A DNA stretch of 64,000 nucleotides from Cristatella mucedo (Eukaryota > Bryozoa > Phylactolaemata > Cristatellidae), in NCBI GenBank assembly GCA_009760855.2, contig WPIO01000018.1, positions 2,914,001 to 2,978,000 on the forward strand. The letters run 5' to 3'. Shown in pieces: positions 25,720 to 37,019 of the stretch. The translations under genes were made by a program, and so were the position numbers. The notes beneath the pieces were generated by a model. That model was not told the DNA's origin. It did no database searches and was given only the letters and a program-made list of their open reading frames with translations. Numbering within the stretch: the first letter of the stretch is position 1; the number at the start of each line of letters is the position of its first letter.

Positions 25720-27055
25720 ATAACAATGTAATAATGCACTTGATAAAGCACACTCAGATAACTCAATCTCTTTCTAGGCGCTTTACATTTACTGCAAAGG
25801 GAAACGCAATTGAATGGGGAGTAGTATCATGCTTGATAAACAACATGAATACCATGGTTAGGGGTGACATGCGCAGGGTCAGCAGCAAGTGTGGTTAGTG
25901 GCTGCATGCACAGTGTCAGCACGCATAAGCACATAAAGGACGAATCACAGGGACCCACTAAATGCTGTCCTAAATAGACGTTATTCAGTTCTTTTTAAAT
26001 GTGGTCAGGTCAGGGGATGTTCTGACGCAAGTCGGGAGTGAGTTCCAGACTTTGGGAGCATACGAACTAAATGCTCTGTCTCCAAAGGATTTGAGGTTTG
26101 TACGAGGTATTGGTAAATTGTTGGATTCAGAAAAGCGGGTGGTACGATGCTTGGCCTGATGGGGGAGTAAACCTGAGAGATAGGCTGGAACCAAAGAATG
26201 AAGTGACCTAAAAGTGAGCGACAGAACTGTGGTTTGTGTTTCTATGTATGCATGATTCGATCATAGACACTGGGTTCGCCGGCACACTGCCAGTGCAGGC
26301 AGACCGGTAAGTGCCCTAAACCACCCCAGGGTCAAACAGCTGGTGGCTGTGGCCTAGGAACAGGTCGGTGGTCAGCAGTGGTCTTACGACTGTGGTTTAT
26401 CCACGGGCCGGCTTTGTCCTCCCGCCAACGCACGGGATGAGTTGCGGTTGGGAGGGAGTGGGGCCGGAGGGAACGCCAACCGGGGAGAGGGGGAGTCGAG
26501 TGGGAGCAGGGGCCGAGGGGAGCCGTGCGCCCTTCGGCTCCGTGCGCCCTTCGGCTCCGTGCGTTGCAATAAACTGTTGGTGTTGGGCACCGGCTGGCTC
26601 TCTGATGTGCGAATCAAACTACAAGATCCTCGAAGTCGATCCGTTGCTTGACTGGGAGCCAGTGCAGGTCGGCGAGAAGTGGTGTGATGTGGCAACTGTG
26701 ACGCTCACGACAGACAAGCCTAGCTGCAGAGTGTTGCACCAGCTGTGAGCGCCCGATTGCACATGCCGGTAGGCCAGCAAACAGTGAGTTACAGAAGTCA
26801 AGAAGGGATGTCACAAATGCATGGACCAACCGAGACGTGGTATGCTTATCTAAACAAGCCCGAATTTTAGCAACGTTATGTATCTGAAAGTAGGCAGACT
26901 TGATTGTGGAGCTGATGTGGTCGTCTAACGAGAGGTCACTTTGGAACATGACACCTAGATTTCGAGCCGATTCAACTGGAGATATGCTGGCAGAGCCAAT
27001 TTTGAGCGTTAGCCTTTCCAATTTCTGAATCACACTGGGTTTGCCCATAACTAAT
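25720..27055 (-). mobile_element. L2/CR1-like LINE 3' portion, split by a solo LTR
   Basis: The two halves, 25720-26227 and 26624-27055, are contiguous in the LINE consensus. The first has the 3' tail and C-terminus (LPHQAKHRTTRFSESNNLPI). The second has VMGKPSVIQKLERLTLKIGS through CNSLFAGLPACAIGRSQLVQ. A remnant of SINE family 1 (GACCGAGGTCAAGGTGAATG) abuts it at about 25687. Confidence 0.9.
26228..26623 (+). mobile_element. Solo LTR inserted in a LINE
   Basis: A 396-bp element begins TGTGGTTT and ends AAACTACA, i.e. imperfect TG...CA ends. Flanking AGAAC (26223-26227) and AGATC (26624-26628) look like a 5-bp target duplication with one change. An internal GCAATAAACTG poly(A) signal at about 26566 lies near the 3' end, as in LTRs. 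A related minus-strand copy is at about 60904-61260. No gag or pol is seen. Confidence 0.7.
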
Positions 27056-27057
27056 AT

Positions 27058-27152
27058 TGATGGCCGAGGTAGCGGGCTCGAGCCCCGTGGCATATGTGAA
27101 GCGCCTAAATAGAGATTAAATTATCCTGGGGGGCTAAACAAATGAATATATA
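27058..27152 (+). mobile_element. SINE family 1 copy, 5'-truncated
   Basis: GGTAGCGGGCTCGAGCCCCG, then GCGCCTAAATAGAGATTAAA and AACAAATGAATATATA. It abuts the 5' end of the adjacent LINE. Confidence 0.8.
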
Positions 27153-28780
27153 TGCTTAATCAGCAACCAAACCTACGTGCGTTCTCCCAGTGAAACTCTT
27201 CAGTAATGAGGCGGCAGCAGCTATATAGAGTCCAGATTATGACTTGCTGAGATAAACACTAATCGTGGTGCCTGAATTTTATAATGGCTATGAAACGGTC
27301 ATTTTATAATCCATGGCTTGGCAGCATTAAAGCGGTAGCCATTTAATAGGCAGGGAGCGCAAATGTGTCTGAGCAGTTGGGCTGAGTTGTGCTTTAGGGC
27401 ATACGAGAGCTGTTGTACACCGTTGCTGGTCCTGAAAGAATGTAACCCTCTATCGCCGTCAAATACATTCCTCTACGCTCAGGATACGGCCTTGTCATCC
27501 TAAGGATAAATTGTCATCTTAAGGATAAATGTCCAACGAGATAACTGAGATGATGGATCGAACGATCGAATCGTTAATCGATCTTTCAAACGAAAATATG
27601 TCGGAAATGGGATCTGAAGGATTGACGATCTATACGCATAAGGAAAGCATGAACAGCTATTGTAAAAACCGCGTCTAAAGCATAATTAGACAGGAAGCAT
27701 AATAGTATCAAATTAAAGAATTTAAAAATCTGCTTCATATAGAACTTATTGAACTTTGAAAACATCGAGGTAGATGTTAGTAGCTTGTTAAGGTAGATGA
27801 TTTGAAACTTTTAGACAGTTTCATTGACATTGTAGCTGTATGCCTTTTAAATGGCTTAGATCGGCCAATACAGACGGATCAACGTGAAATTTGAAATTAA
27901 GCCCAGCTCTGTTTTTACACTACTATTGGAGCTCATTGCTGATTCTGATTCAATCCAGCTTAATATACATGTCTATGACTGCAGAATATAAAATTCAAGG
28001 GTGTTTGATGACAAGTGCAGCAACTAATTGTTATTTAAATACTCGTCGTCTTTTGCTAATCAATTGCTTTTGTTTTTATGTTACTAAATTTTGAAACTGA
28101 AAGATGGATTGTTTGATTACGAGATTGAATTTACTTATTGAATGAAAGTAGTTTATCGCTTGATTAATGTATTTAGTAGCTGCTTGCTCGACAGAAATTG
28201 GTATTTGGAAATATTTCCATCTGAAACTAATGTCGTGCCTAACACAAATTAAGAAAATTGATGAGCAGAATTGTTTACCACTTACCACTTGTTCAGAATT
28301 CCCCGAGACAATTTTGGCGGCTAATCCGCACAGAGCAGCCAGTATATGGGCTAACTAGTCTTTTGAGATTATGGATATCCCGAAGACAGAGGTACGTAGA
28401 CGACTGAAGCAGCAGTCGGATATAGCTAACTGTAATTGTCGCAGCAAACCAGTAGCACATCCGGGAGTAATGCTAAGTGGAACGCGTGGCGATTGCCACT
28501 TTCTCACGATTGTGAGAACTGTTTTGGCACGACGCTGCTCCAGAAACGCTTTATTACTATTATTAATTTAGGCGTCGTGACGACGCTAAACGTCGCACGC
28601 GTTGCTTTACAAAGAAAATGAGTTGACCTCTTTCGTTCAGGCGTCGGATTATTAGCTCCTCGTTCTGCCTGTCAAAAACGTCTGCGTGGCTCTTCCGGCT
28701 TCTGACAATTTTTGGACTTCTCAACACTACGGACGTGGACTTGCTAAGGTTGCTCCTAAAAACTTGCTAAGGTTGCTCCT
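27153..28780. other. AT-rich sequence, no recognised gene
   Basis: Clearly more AT-rich than its neighbours. It holds a small tandem repeat at about 28738-28785 (TTGCTAAGGTTGCTCCTAA, two copies). No coding signal was recognised. Confidence 0.45.
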
Positions 28781-28784
28781 AACT

Positions 28785-28925
28785 TTTTGCTCAGGGGGTA
28801 AGGCGCTCGGTCTTCACGATCCGGGTCTCGGATTTGAGTCCTGCAGTTGTCGATTCTTTATTGACCACTGCAAGCGGTGGCGATTCTGCCACTATATTAA
28901 CGAGGCTGCCAAATCAGCCTTGACC
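28785..28925 (+). mobile_element. SINE family 2 copy, plus orientation
   Basis: TCAGGGGGTAAGGCGCTCGG (box A-like) and GGATTTGAGTCCTGCAG (box B-like) are followed by TGCAAGCGGTGGCGATTCTG. This is the only clear plus-strand copy of family 2 in the window. Confidence 0.75.
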
Positions 28926-29192
28926 TTTTCTTAATCGGCGCTCTTTGTCGCTACAATGTTTCGCTACTGTCGGCGTATCTGCGTGCATTGGTGCTGCCGC
29001 CTACAAGTCGTTAGCCGTGATTCCAACCCAAGACCAGGGCTTCGCCAATATTCGTCACGCGCGTCGGCCGAGGTTATTACGCTGTTACGAGCGCTATTTT
29101 TGCGGCCTACATTGCTCGCACGTGGAAATCGCTACTCCTCTGTCCGTAGCAATATCGCTCCGCAGTCTCTAATTAGTGTGCTACGTTGCGGT

Positions 29193-29285
29193 ACAATAAT
29201 AATAATAATAATAATAAGAATGCACTCGATAAAGTGTCCTCAGAGAACTCAAACCTCTTTCTAGGCGCTTTACATTTGCTGAAAA
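29193..29285 (-). mobile_element. LINE 3' tail fragment
   Basis: An (AATAAT)n run, then the complement of the LINE hairpin tail (TTTCTAGGCGCTTTACATTT). Only about 90 bp remain. Confidence 0.85.
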
Positions 29286-30019
29286 GCCTCACTACGCACA
29301 CACGCATGCACACGAACGCGCGCGCGCTCGCTCTCATTACAAATAGCGCTTCTCGAAACGCTTCTTCGAAGCGAGGTGTGGATTGAGGCTTGTAATCGAA
29401 CCTGTCGCTTCTCCCTTGAAGCTCGCTGACGTAGCTCGCGCGAATGCGGTGGAGGGGACAATCCTAACTAGGGGCAGGCTGCCTGTGGGAGGCGGCCGAT
29501 GCTGGACGAGTGGAGAGATCAAGCGGAGAGCGCGGCGAGCCTCAACATTCATCAAGCGCTCGGCGCTGCCGTCGTCATTAACCCAGTTTTCCGCTGGCGG
29601 CATGCACTTTAGGCGGCGCCGCTGACCACCGCCGCCCCGCCGGGGCAGAAGATGCCATCAGATGGCGCCACTGCGCACCCGCTGGCGGGCCGCGCGGGCG
29701 CGGGCGCGCTGGCTCTCGCCTTCGCCGCGTCTAGAATGCGATGCATGCCAAAGACGACGTACATTGTTACAGCGTGAGGCCAGCTTTTAAAGAAATACAA
29801 TGTTTATACGCGAAAAACTCCCGACAGCCACCGCGTGACGAAAGCTGCGACGGCCGTTTCGCAGCGGCGAAACCGGGAGGCGCACAGTGGCGCCTAGAGG
29901 TCGTGTTGCGGTCAAGTAAGCGGCGTCGGCGACGTTCTCGCGGAGAGGGATTTCGTATCGGGTCGGTCGGTCGGGCGCAGCGTCTCGGGGAGACGGGAGC
30001 TAGGCGTCGTCGCCGCCAC
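29286..30019. other. CpG-rich region downstream of the Cys-rich peptide gene
   Basis: GC- and CpG-rich, with overlapping Ala/Arg-rich frames typical of composition rather than coding. On the minus strand TATAAA at about 29802-29807 could serve as a non-canonical poly(A) hexamer for the gene at 30020-30383. Confidence 0.4.
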
Positions 30020-30383
30020 CTAGCGGTTGTTGTTGTTATTGTGACTGCACTCGTAGTTCGGCGGACAGACGTCGTCCAGCGCGGTCCCGGGCCGGCAGAC
30101 GCCGTCGTCGCATATCGTGTACTTGCACACGCCGCGCTCGCAATCTTTGTTTATGACGCGGTATTTAGTCGTCTTCGAGGTCCGATCGTCTGTAAAGCGG
30201 GTCGCGCAGAGCTCGCGAGGCGGGCGCGAGACGAAGCGAGCGAGCGAGCGCGCGGACGCGCCCGCAGCGCCGCCTGCCGTCACCGGTGGCGGGAGCGGCA
30301 GGCGGCGGCGCACTGGGTCGCATACCTGCGCCGGCTAGAGCCGCGATGAAAAGAACCGCTAGTAGCACTGCGCGAGAATCCAT
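30020..30383 (-). CDS. Small secreted six-cysteine peptide (two exons)
   Basis: Exon 1 is 30383-30326 and exon 2 is 30189-30020, separated by a 136-nt GT-AG intron (donor GTATGC, acceptor GCTTTACAG). Together they encode 75 residues. Residues 1-19, MDSRAVLLAVLFIAALAGA, form a textbook signal peptide, so the product should be secreted. The mature part of about 56 residues starts DDRTSK and has the spacing C-x4-C-x4-C-x4-C-x9-C-x5-C, then ends in SH, five Asn and Arg. Six cysteines in so short a chain imply three disulfides. Intron phase 1 directly after the signal peptide is common in secreted-peptide genes. A TATA-like box lies about 80 nt upstream of the ATG. I do not recognise the family. 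An antimicrobial, protease-inhibitor, hormone or toxin-like role are all open, and none is shown. Confidence 0.7.
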
Positions 30384-30463
30384 CGCTGTAGGCGCCACCA
30401 CGTGCTGCCGAGCTAGCTCGATACAGCTGCTGCTGGTGCTGCTGCAGAGCGCGCGATCCCTTC

Positions 30464-30471
30464 TTTAAATA
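30464..30471 (-). promoter_or_regulatory. TATA-like box of the six-cysteine peptide gene
   Basis: TATTTAAA on the minus strand lies 81 nt upstream of the ATG at 30383 within CpG-rich DNA. It predicts a start site near 30440 and a 5' UTR of about 55 nt. Confidence 0.55.
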
Positions 30472-30675
30472 GCGCACCGCCCTTCCTGCGTCCCTCGCCG
30501 CCCTTCTATCGCCAGGGAAGGTCGACTGGGCGGCGCGCCAGCGGCCGCATCTTCCGCCTGTCGACGGCCATTCGGTCGCAAGAGGATTTCGCAATGCATC
30601 TCGAGCGAGCTGCGACCGCCCCAGAGTCAAGGTCAGCCGCAGTCATCCCAGTCGGGCCGGTCGGCAGGACCCCTT

Positions 30676-30850
30676 ATAATAATAAACCTAGCTGCTTAAA
30701 CAGCCTCTTTTTGTATAGCGACAGAAGAGCCTTTACGGCTATCACCACCGCTTGCAGTGGCGATAAAGGATCGCCCACCACAGGAATCGAATCCACGACC
30801 TCGGGACCGAGGTCATGAAAGCAACCGCCTTACCTAGTGTGCCATTACGG
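30676..30850 (-). mobile_element. SINE family 2 copy, well preserved
   Basis: It has the same structure as the copy at 24010, with a TTATAATAATAAACCTAGCT junction at its 3' end (left side). It lies about 210 bp upstream of the TATA box of the Cys-rich peptide gene. Confidence 0.92.
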
Positions 30851-31540
30851 ACCCCTTGCGCCCTACAGTCGCGGCGTCTCGGTGGGGGTGAGGAGCGAGC
30901 GGCGCGGTAACGCGGGAAGGCGGGCGGGTGGCCTGCCTGCCGATTTTCACGCGCGCGCGCGCGTCCGCAGCGGCATCCGAGGAAGCTGAGAGCAAGTGCA
31001 AGGCCGCCTTAGATTATGCTCGACCCTAGATTCGCCAGCGTACCGGAACTGCTGCGGCGTCGGTGGCGCTGGCGAGTTAGCGGCTGAGGGCGCTCTACCG
31101 CTCCGCCCCCACTTTCTCGTAGGAGGGGTCGAGGGGTCGATTTGTCGCGCGGCTTAGCGCAGGTAGGAACGGTCTCGCGTGAGCCGCGAGTCCTCCACAT
31201 CTTTGACCGCCTAACGAGAGAGCTGCCGATTAGTGTGCACAGGTTCGCGTTCCTGCTCCAGCGGATCCTTCCGAGGACGGAGGAGACCCTGACGTTCGAG
31301 TAGCCGATTCACTCGTCCTCGAGTCGATGGTGCGACGTGCGGGCGTGGACCAAACGTCCAAGGACTGGCTCGCGTAGAATCCGAAGCGTGGCTCGCGAAG
31401 AAGACCGTTCGCACTCGGGTCGAACGACGGAACGCGCCCTCTCTATTCGTCGCATCAATAGCAATCTATTACGGAAATGCGCGCGTACAAACGAATCGCG
31501 TGACGCCATCTTTGGCGAGCGCAGCAAGTTGGGTTAAAGC
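30851..31540. other. CpG-rich sequence, no recognised gene
   Basis: High GC with (CG)n at about 30949-30963. Arg-rich frames on both strands look compositional. Confidence 0.4.
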
Positions 31541-31547
31541 CCCGGGG

Positions 31548-31735
31548 CTCGAAGGTGCTCTCGCCCCGACCGAGGTGTGGCCTTAGGTCGTGGGCTTGAG
31601 CCCTGAGGCCTATGTGAAGCGCCTGAATATCGATTCAAGTTCTCTTAGGGCGCTATACAAATGAATTATATTAATATTATATTTTATTTAATATTAATTT
31701 ATTAATATTTAATTATATTAATATTATATTTAAGT
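31548..31735 (+). mobile_element. SINE family 1 copy with AT-rich tail
   Basis: GCTCTCGCCCCGACCGAGGT, GGTCGTGGGCTTGAGCCCTG, GCGCCTGAATATCGATTCAA, then GCGCTATACAAATGAATTAT and about 60 bp of (ATATTA)-like tail. Confidence 0.85.
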
Positions 31736-32570
31736 GCCGCCATTAAAAATGAAGTTAACTATAATGTTAATGTTAGATCAGCAAAGGTTCGGCGACGCGT
31801 TAACGACCGCGAGCGCAGCATTTTGTCGCGAAGAAAATGCCAACGCGTGCAGCGAGCCGTCGTGCACGCAAATGAGCGCAAGTGAAGAACGCGAAAGTAC
31901 CCAAACAGCAGCAGTAGCGACGATGGCGTCGCAATCGGCGTGACGCAGACAGCGAATGAGACTTGCGCACTTGCGACTACTCCAATTTTGCCCCTTCGCC
32001 CATCGTCTTCGCCCGGAGCGGCTGGTAACCGGACGATTCGGCTCGGCTCGCTCGCTCGCTCGCCCTCAAGAGGACGCACCACCTGCCGGGTCATTTCCGC
32101 CAGCCCTTCTATTTTCCAGCGTCCGACGGCAGGTGATGCTTGAAACGAGCGGCTTCTGCGTGCTTCGCAGAAAATGCAGCAGCGAGCCGGGCCCGACGAC
32201 GTCGGGAGACCACCCACTTCGGCCGGCGAACGTCTCTCATTAAATTCGTCGTCGGTGGAGCACGTGGTCGCGAAAAATCCTCGTGCGCATCCGGCGACGT
32301 AAGAAAAGGCGTCGTGTGCAGGTATGAAACGGAGCGTACTGGCTGGTGCGCTGCCAGGAGCGTGCGACCAAGACAGCTGAACGAGGCCGATCACAGAAAA
32401 AAAGAACGCTGAAAACGATTGGTTTGCGCTAGGCAACTATTCAAGAATGATTGGAAGTGCTACGTAAAGCGCCACTTATGATGGTGGGTCAATGAACATC
32501 TGTCGCAGCATACCTGAACACCTGTCGCAGCATACCTGGCCGAAGGTTAGCCATCTACTCGGCCTCGGCC
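31736..32570. other. GC-rich sequence, no recognised gene
   Basis: Long Arg/Ser-rich frames on both strands without domains. A direct repeat of about 20 bp (CTGTCGCAGCATACCTG) occurs twice at 32500-32540. Confidence 0.4.
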
Positions 32571-32574
32571 TTGA

Positions 32575-33557
32575 CGAGGACTCTGCAGAGAAGAAAATGA
32601 TCCGTTTCTATAGCAACGCCGATGGACAATTAAAAAGTGCTGATAATGTCTACGATCAGCCGCCTCCGTAACCGCTCCCACATCAGCTCCTTACCTAGGG
32701 ATCTCTGTTGTGACGTAGCTGATTGCTTCTCTATCTTCTTGGGTCATCAAGATAGATACGAGTCCACTGCTAAGGTGGCAGCACTGGACACCTGTTCCTC
32801 AATAACAGCCCCACGCGACAACTCCTCACCCAGAGCTCGTTGCAGCACTTCAATGTCTGTATTCAAGGCGGCCACGATTGACGTAATCCTTAATTCATGT
32901 CCCAGTCAAAGAAGACTAATCATCCAGACCCTATTATCTAGACCCCACTATCCTACTTCTACTATGCATAGATCTGCCGGTGCCATGCACAACTAACGTA
33001 ATACATATGTCCTTAGCCGCTGGTTCTGTCCCTGCCTCTTTCGAAAGGCTGGAGTTAGACCACTAATTATGAAAGCAGCACTAGACCAAGAGAACTTAAC
33101 AAACGTACGCACAGTCTTTTTTTCTACCAAAGGAACTGTAAGGAATCGTGGCAGACCAGCTGAACTCTTACGTTGAAACTTAGCAAGTAAGCTCAATTCT
33201 GTCCGTAGAACTAATCACTCCCACAGAATCAGCATTGCTTCAGGTTTAACAATCTTCTCAGGAATGCAGACTAGATCAAGTATCTTCGGTGGTTTCGATT
33301 GATCTTTCTTCAGCGTTTGATACTGTGACTACCAAATGCTTTTCGCGCGCCTCGCTTCTCGCTTAGGCATCACAAACGCTGCAATGCAATGGCCGTAGTC
33401 CTATATCTGTGGGAAACTCCAGAGTATCGATGTACACGGCAAAGATCATCCGACGAACCACTGAAGTACGGGGTACCTCATAACTCAGTGCTTTGGTGCT
33501 GCTCCTTTCGACAGTTTATACACTGCCTCTTGCGATGTGATCGCCAAGCACAATCTA
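32575..33557 (+). mobile_element. Older LINE, left part (interrupted)
   Basis: Diverged EN-RT linker and RT: MSTISRLRNRSHISSLP, then CCDVADCFSIFLGHQD, then a decayed finger region, and near 33440-33500 QRSSDEPLKYGVPHNSVL (motif B equivalent). It stops at the codons for IAKHNL at 33557. The matching continuation is found at 36479. Confidence 0.85.
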
Positions 33558-34510
33558 CTCCATCTGGTTTCACGTTCTTTCACACCCCTAGATCAATCAA
33601 AACTGGAGGTGGAGTTGCTATGATCGTGCGCTCGAAATTCAACTTCAAGCCATTTGCGGTACCCTCGAAGCAGTCTTTTGAATCAATTGTCCTGGTCTCA
33701 CCCGAAAACAAGCTACCGATAGTGGCAGTAGTCTATCGCCCACCAGGTACCAAATCCTCCTTTATCTCAGATTTCTCCGATCTCATTTCGATTCTGTGTG
33801 CAAGAAATCGATCCTTCCTCGTTATGGGTGATTTCAACGTTCACTTTGATAACTTATCTGACGCTTTCAGCACCGAATTTCGTACATTGACAGACTCATT
33901 ATCTCTTGTGACTCATGTGCATGGCCCTACCCACATCAAGGGTCACACACTCGACCAAATTTTCTCATATAACTGCACTTTGTCATCACCAGTTATCACC
34001 AAATCCTGCTTATCTGACCACATGCAGATCTCATTCAATCTACAGTGTGTGCCCACATTCTCCTCTAAAATAACCTGTGAATCGCGAAACCTCAAGACCC
34101 TTGACATCGATGCTGTCCGTGCGAGCATATCTGCTTCACCTTTGCTGCTCAGTCCTCCCTCCGATCTGTCATCACTGGTAGATTGCTACAACACGACACT
34201 AGCTGACACGCTCGACGAGTTTGCACCTTTGACAAAGCGCACTGTGCGCCCCCGCCCAGACGGCCTATGGTTTACCACAGACATTAAACTAGCCAAGTCT
34301 ACTAAACGAAAGCTTGAAAAGGCATACAAAAGACCCGGACTAACTGTCCATCGACAGGCATATGAAGGCTACTGTAGGTCGTACCAATCGATCCTAGCAA
34401 AGGCTAAGTCTAGCTTCCATAGAAACATTGTTGAATCACAGATGCACAATCCAAAAATGCTGATGTCGACAATAAACCATCTCCTCAACCGTTCCCAGGT
34501 TAGCACCTGA
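33558..34510 (+). pseudogene. LINE apurinic-type endonuclease domain
   Basis: The translation shows APE-like endonuclease motifs: GGVAMIVRS, VVYRPPGTK, the metal-site block VMGDFNVHFDN, HTLDQIFSY and the terminal SDHMQI. The catalytic Asp/Asn/His set of the C-terminal half is visible. The N-terminal part is missing because of 5' truncation. The frame ends at 34508-34510, one base out of register with the RT. Confidence 0.9.
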
Positions 34511-36239
34511 TGATCCTTGTGATGATCTAGCCGATCGCTTCTCTCGATTCTTTGTGCAGAAGATAGACAAAATCAGGGAATCCATCCCAGCGATGACAAC
34601 CTTCCCACTAGAATACTGTTCCTCGGTTCCTGGCTGCGCCTCAATGTCTGCATTTAAACAGGTCACTAGTGATGTAGTCCTAAAGCTCGTATCTCAATCA
34701 AAGAAGACAACATGTCCACTGGACCCTATTCCCACTTTCCTGCTCCTACGTTGCATTGATCTGCTGCTGCCATGCATAACCAACATCATTAATATGTCAT
34801 TAGCCTCAGGTCAGGTCCCAGCACCTTTCAAAAAAGCTGTAGTCAGGCCACTTCTCAAGAAAGCTACACTAGACCAAGAGAACTTAAGCAACTACCGCCC
34901 AGTCTCCCTTCTACCATTCCTATCAAAGACACTGGAACGGGTCGTGGCAGACCAGCTGAACTCGTATATCGAAACCTCACACCTTGCTAGTAAGTTCCAG
35001 TCTGGCTTTAGAGCTAATCACTCCACAGAGTCAGCATTGCTTCGGGTATACAACGACCTACTTAGGAATGCAGACATGGGTAGAGTGTCTCTTCTTGTTT
35101 TGCTCGATCTTTCGGCAGCTTTTGATACCATCGATCACAAAGTACTTCTAGAGCGCATCTCATCTCGCCTGGGCATCACTGGCACTGCTCTGCAGTGGTT
35201 CAGGTCCTATCTCAGTGGGAGACTCCAGAGTGTTGACGTGAATGGACAAAGATCATCTGAAGTACCTCTAAAATATGGAGTACCTCAGGGCTCTGTGCTA
35301 GGTCCGGTCCTTTTCACCGTTTATACTCTCCCTCTCGCTGATGTGATTGCCAAGCACAATCTAGGCTTTCACTTCTATGCGGATGACACTCAGTTGTACC
35401 TTTGCTTTGATCCCTCCCAGCCTTCGAGCACCTCAAATTCTCTCAACTCACTTGCTGCATGCATTGATGACATCCGATCATGGATGGCAGCAAATTTTCT
35501 AAAACTAAACGATGATAAAACTAACTCACTAGTTATGGGCAAACCTAGTGTTAATCAGAAATTGGAAAGGCTGACTTTCAAAATTGGCTCTGCCAGCATA
35601 TCTCCAGTTGCATCAGCTCGAAATCTAGGTGTCATATTCCAAAGCGACCTCTCGTTAGACGACCACATCAGCTCCACAGTCAAATCAGCCTATTTTCAGC
35701 TTCATAACATTGCTAAAATTAGGGCTTGTTTAGATAAGGATACCACGTCCAAGTTGGTCCATGCATTCGTGACATCTCGTCTCGACTTCTGCAACTCACT
35801 GCTTACTGGCCTACCAGCATGTGCGATCAGGCGATTGCAGCTGGTGCAAAACTCTGCAGCTAGGCTTGTCTGTCGTGAGCGTCGCAGTTGCCACATTACT
35901 CCACTTCTCGCCGACCTGCACTGGTTACCAGTCAAGCAACGGATTTACTTCAAGGTTTTGTCGCTCACTTTTAGGTCTCTTCATTCTATGGCTCCAGCCT
36001 ATCTTTCAGATACACTACCCCATCAGGCAAAGCATCGTACCACTCGCTTTTCGGAATCCAACAGTCTAGAAATACCTCGTACAAACCTTAAATCCTTTGG
36101 AGACCGTGCATTTAGCTCGTATGCTCCCACAGCCTGGAACTCCCTCCCGACCTGCATCAGAACATCCCCTGACCTGACCACATTTAAAAGAAACTTAAAA
36201 ACATACCTATTTAGGACAGCATTTAGTGGGTCCTTGTGA
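34497..36239 (+). pseudogene. LINE reverse transcriptase, open frame
   Basis: From a frame shift near 34497 an uninterrupted frame runs to TGA at 36237-36239. It continues the linker APDDPCDDLADRFSRFF. It then shows VVRPLLKKATLDQENLSNYR, GFRANHSTESALL, motif A LLVLLDLSAAFDTIDH, motif B YGVPQGSVLGPVLFTVYT and the catalytic YADD near 35376. The C-terminus is LLADLHWLPVKQRI, then AWNSLPTCIRTSPDLTTFKR, then SGSL. The RT core looks enzymatically intact, but the element as a whole cannot be autonomous because of its 5' truncation and the frameshift. Confidence 0.92.
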
Positions 36240-36478
36240 TTCGTCCTCGATGTGCTTATGCGTGCTGACACTGTTCATGCTGCCACTAACCACATTTGCA
36301 TGCTGACCCAGTGCATGTAACCCCTAACCATGTTATTCATTTTGTTTGTTTTTCAAGCATGATTTTACTTACTATTCTATTGCGTATCACTTTGCAGCAA
36401 ATGTAAAGCACCTAGAAAGAGATTAAGTTCTCTGAGGGCGCTTTATCAAGTGCAATATTATTATTATTATTATTATTA

Positions 36479-36750
36479 GGGCTTCGCTTTTATGCAGATT
36501 ACGCTTAGCTGTCTCTTTGCCCTGATCTCTCCTAGCCCTGCACCGTGTCGAATTCCCTCAACTACTCCGCTGCATGTATTGCTGACATCCGCACTTGGAC
36601 GGCATAAAACCTGCTCAAATTAGGTCACGATTAAACCAGCTAACTATTGATGAGCAACCAAGTGTGACTCAGAAATGGGAAAGCTTAATGCTCAAAATCG
36701 GCGCTTCAGCAATCAGCATAAACCCCTGTAGCATCTGTACGATGCAAATA
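36479..36750 (+). mobile_element. Older LINE, right part (continuation after nested insertion)
   Basis: It resumes with GGCTTCGCTTTTATGCAGAT (GFHFYADD equivalent, decayed), then the SNSLNSLAACIDDIRSWM and GKPSVNQKLERL equivalents, and fades out near 36750. Confidence 0.85.
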
Positions 36751-37019
36751 AAACAAGCACAGTCAAATAAAAATAAGTTGACTAATCTTCAGAGTGACGT
36801 CACGATGACCCCAGACTTCGCGGTATTTAGAAACAAGCCAAAGACGTTCCCGTTCCCTGCACCATCCATTTATAATTATCTGAACTGCTTCGCCAGTTTC
36901 AGTCTCCTCGTGCCCACAGGTTTTCCATGGACAATCAATAAGCTGCTCCCCCATTCCAATCCTTAGAGACCCATGGCAACATAAGCTTTAGCTCTCCAGG
37001 TCTTAGGCTGTAGAGCTCA

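Larger units (their letters stand above)
33558..36478 (+). mobile_element. Younger L2/CR1-like LINE, 5'-truncated, nested in an older copy
   Basis: This is the best-preserved element in the window: an endonuclease part, a frameshift near 34500, then an open RT frame to 36239. The 3' UTR contains the hairpin tail GCACCTAGAAAGAGATTAAG and an (ATT)n terminus. It interrupts an older relative whose halves end at 33557 and resume at 36479. It is 5'-truncated inside the endonuclease domain, as is usual for LINEs. Confidence 0.95.

Noticed and set aside
29741-30349. 202-residue plus-strand frame
   Set aside because: Arg/Ala-rich shadow over the better-supported minus-strand Cys-rich gene in CpG-rich DNA.
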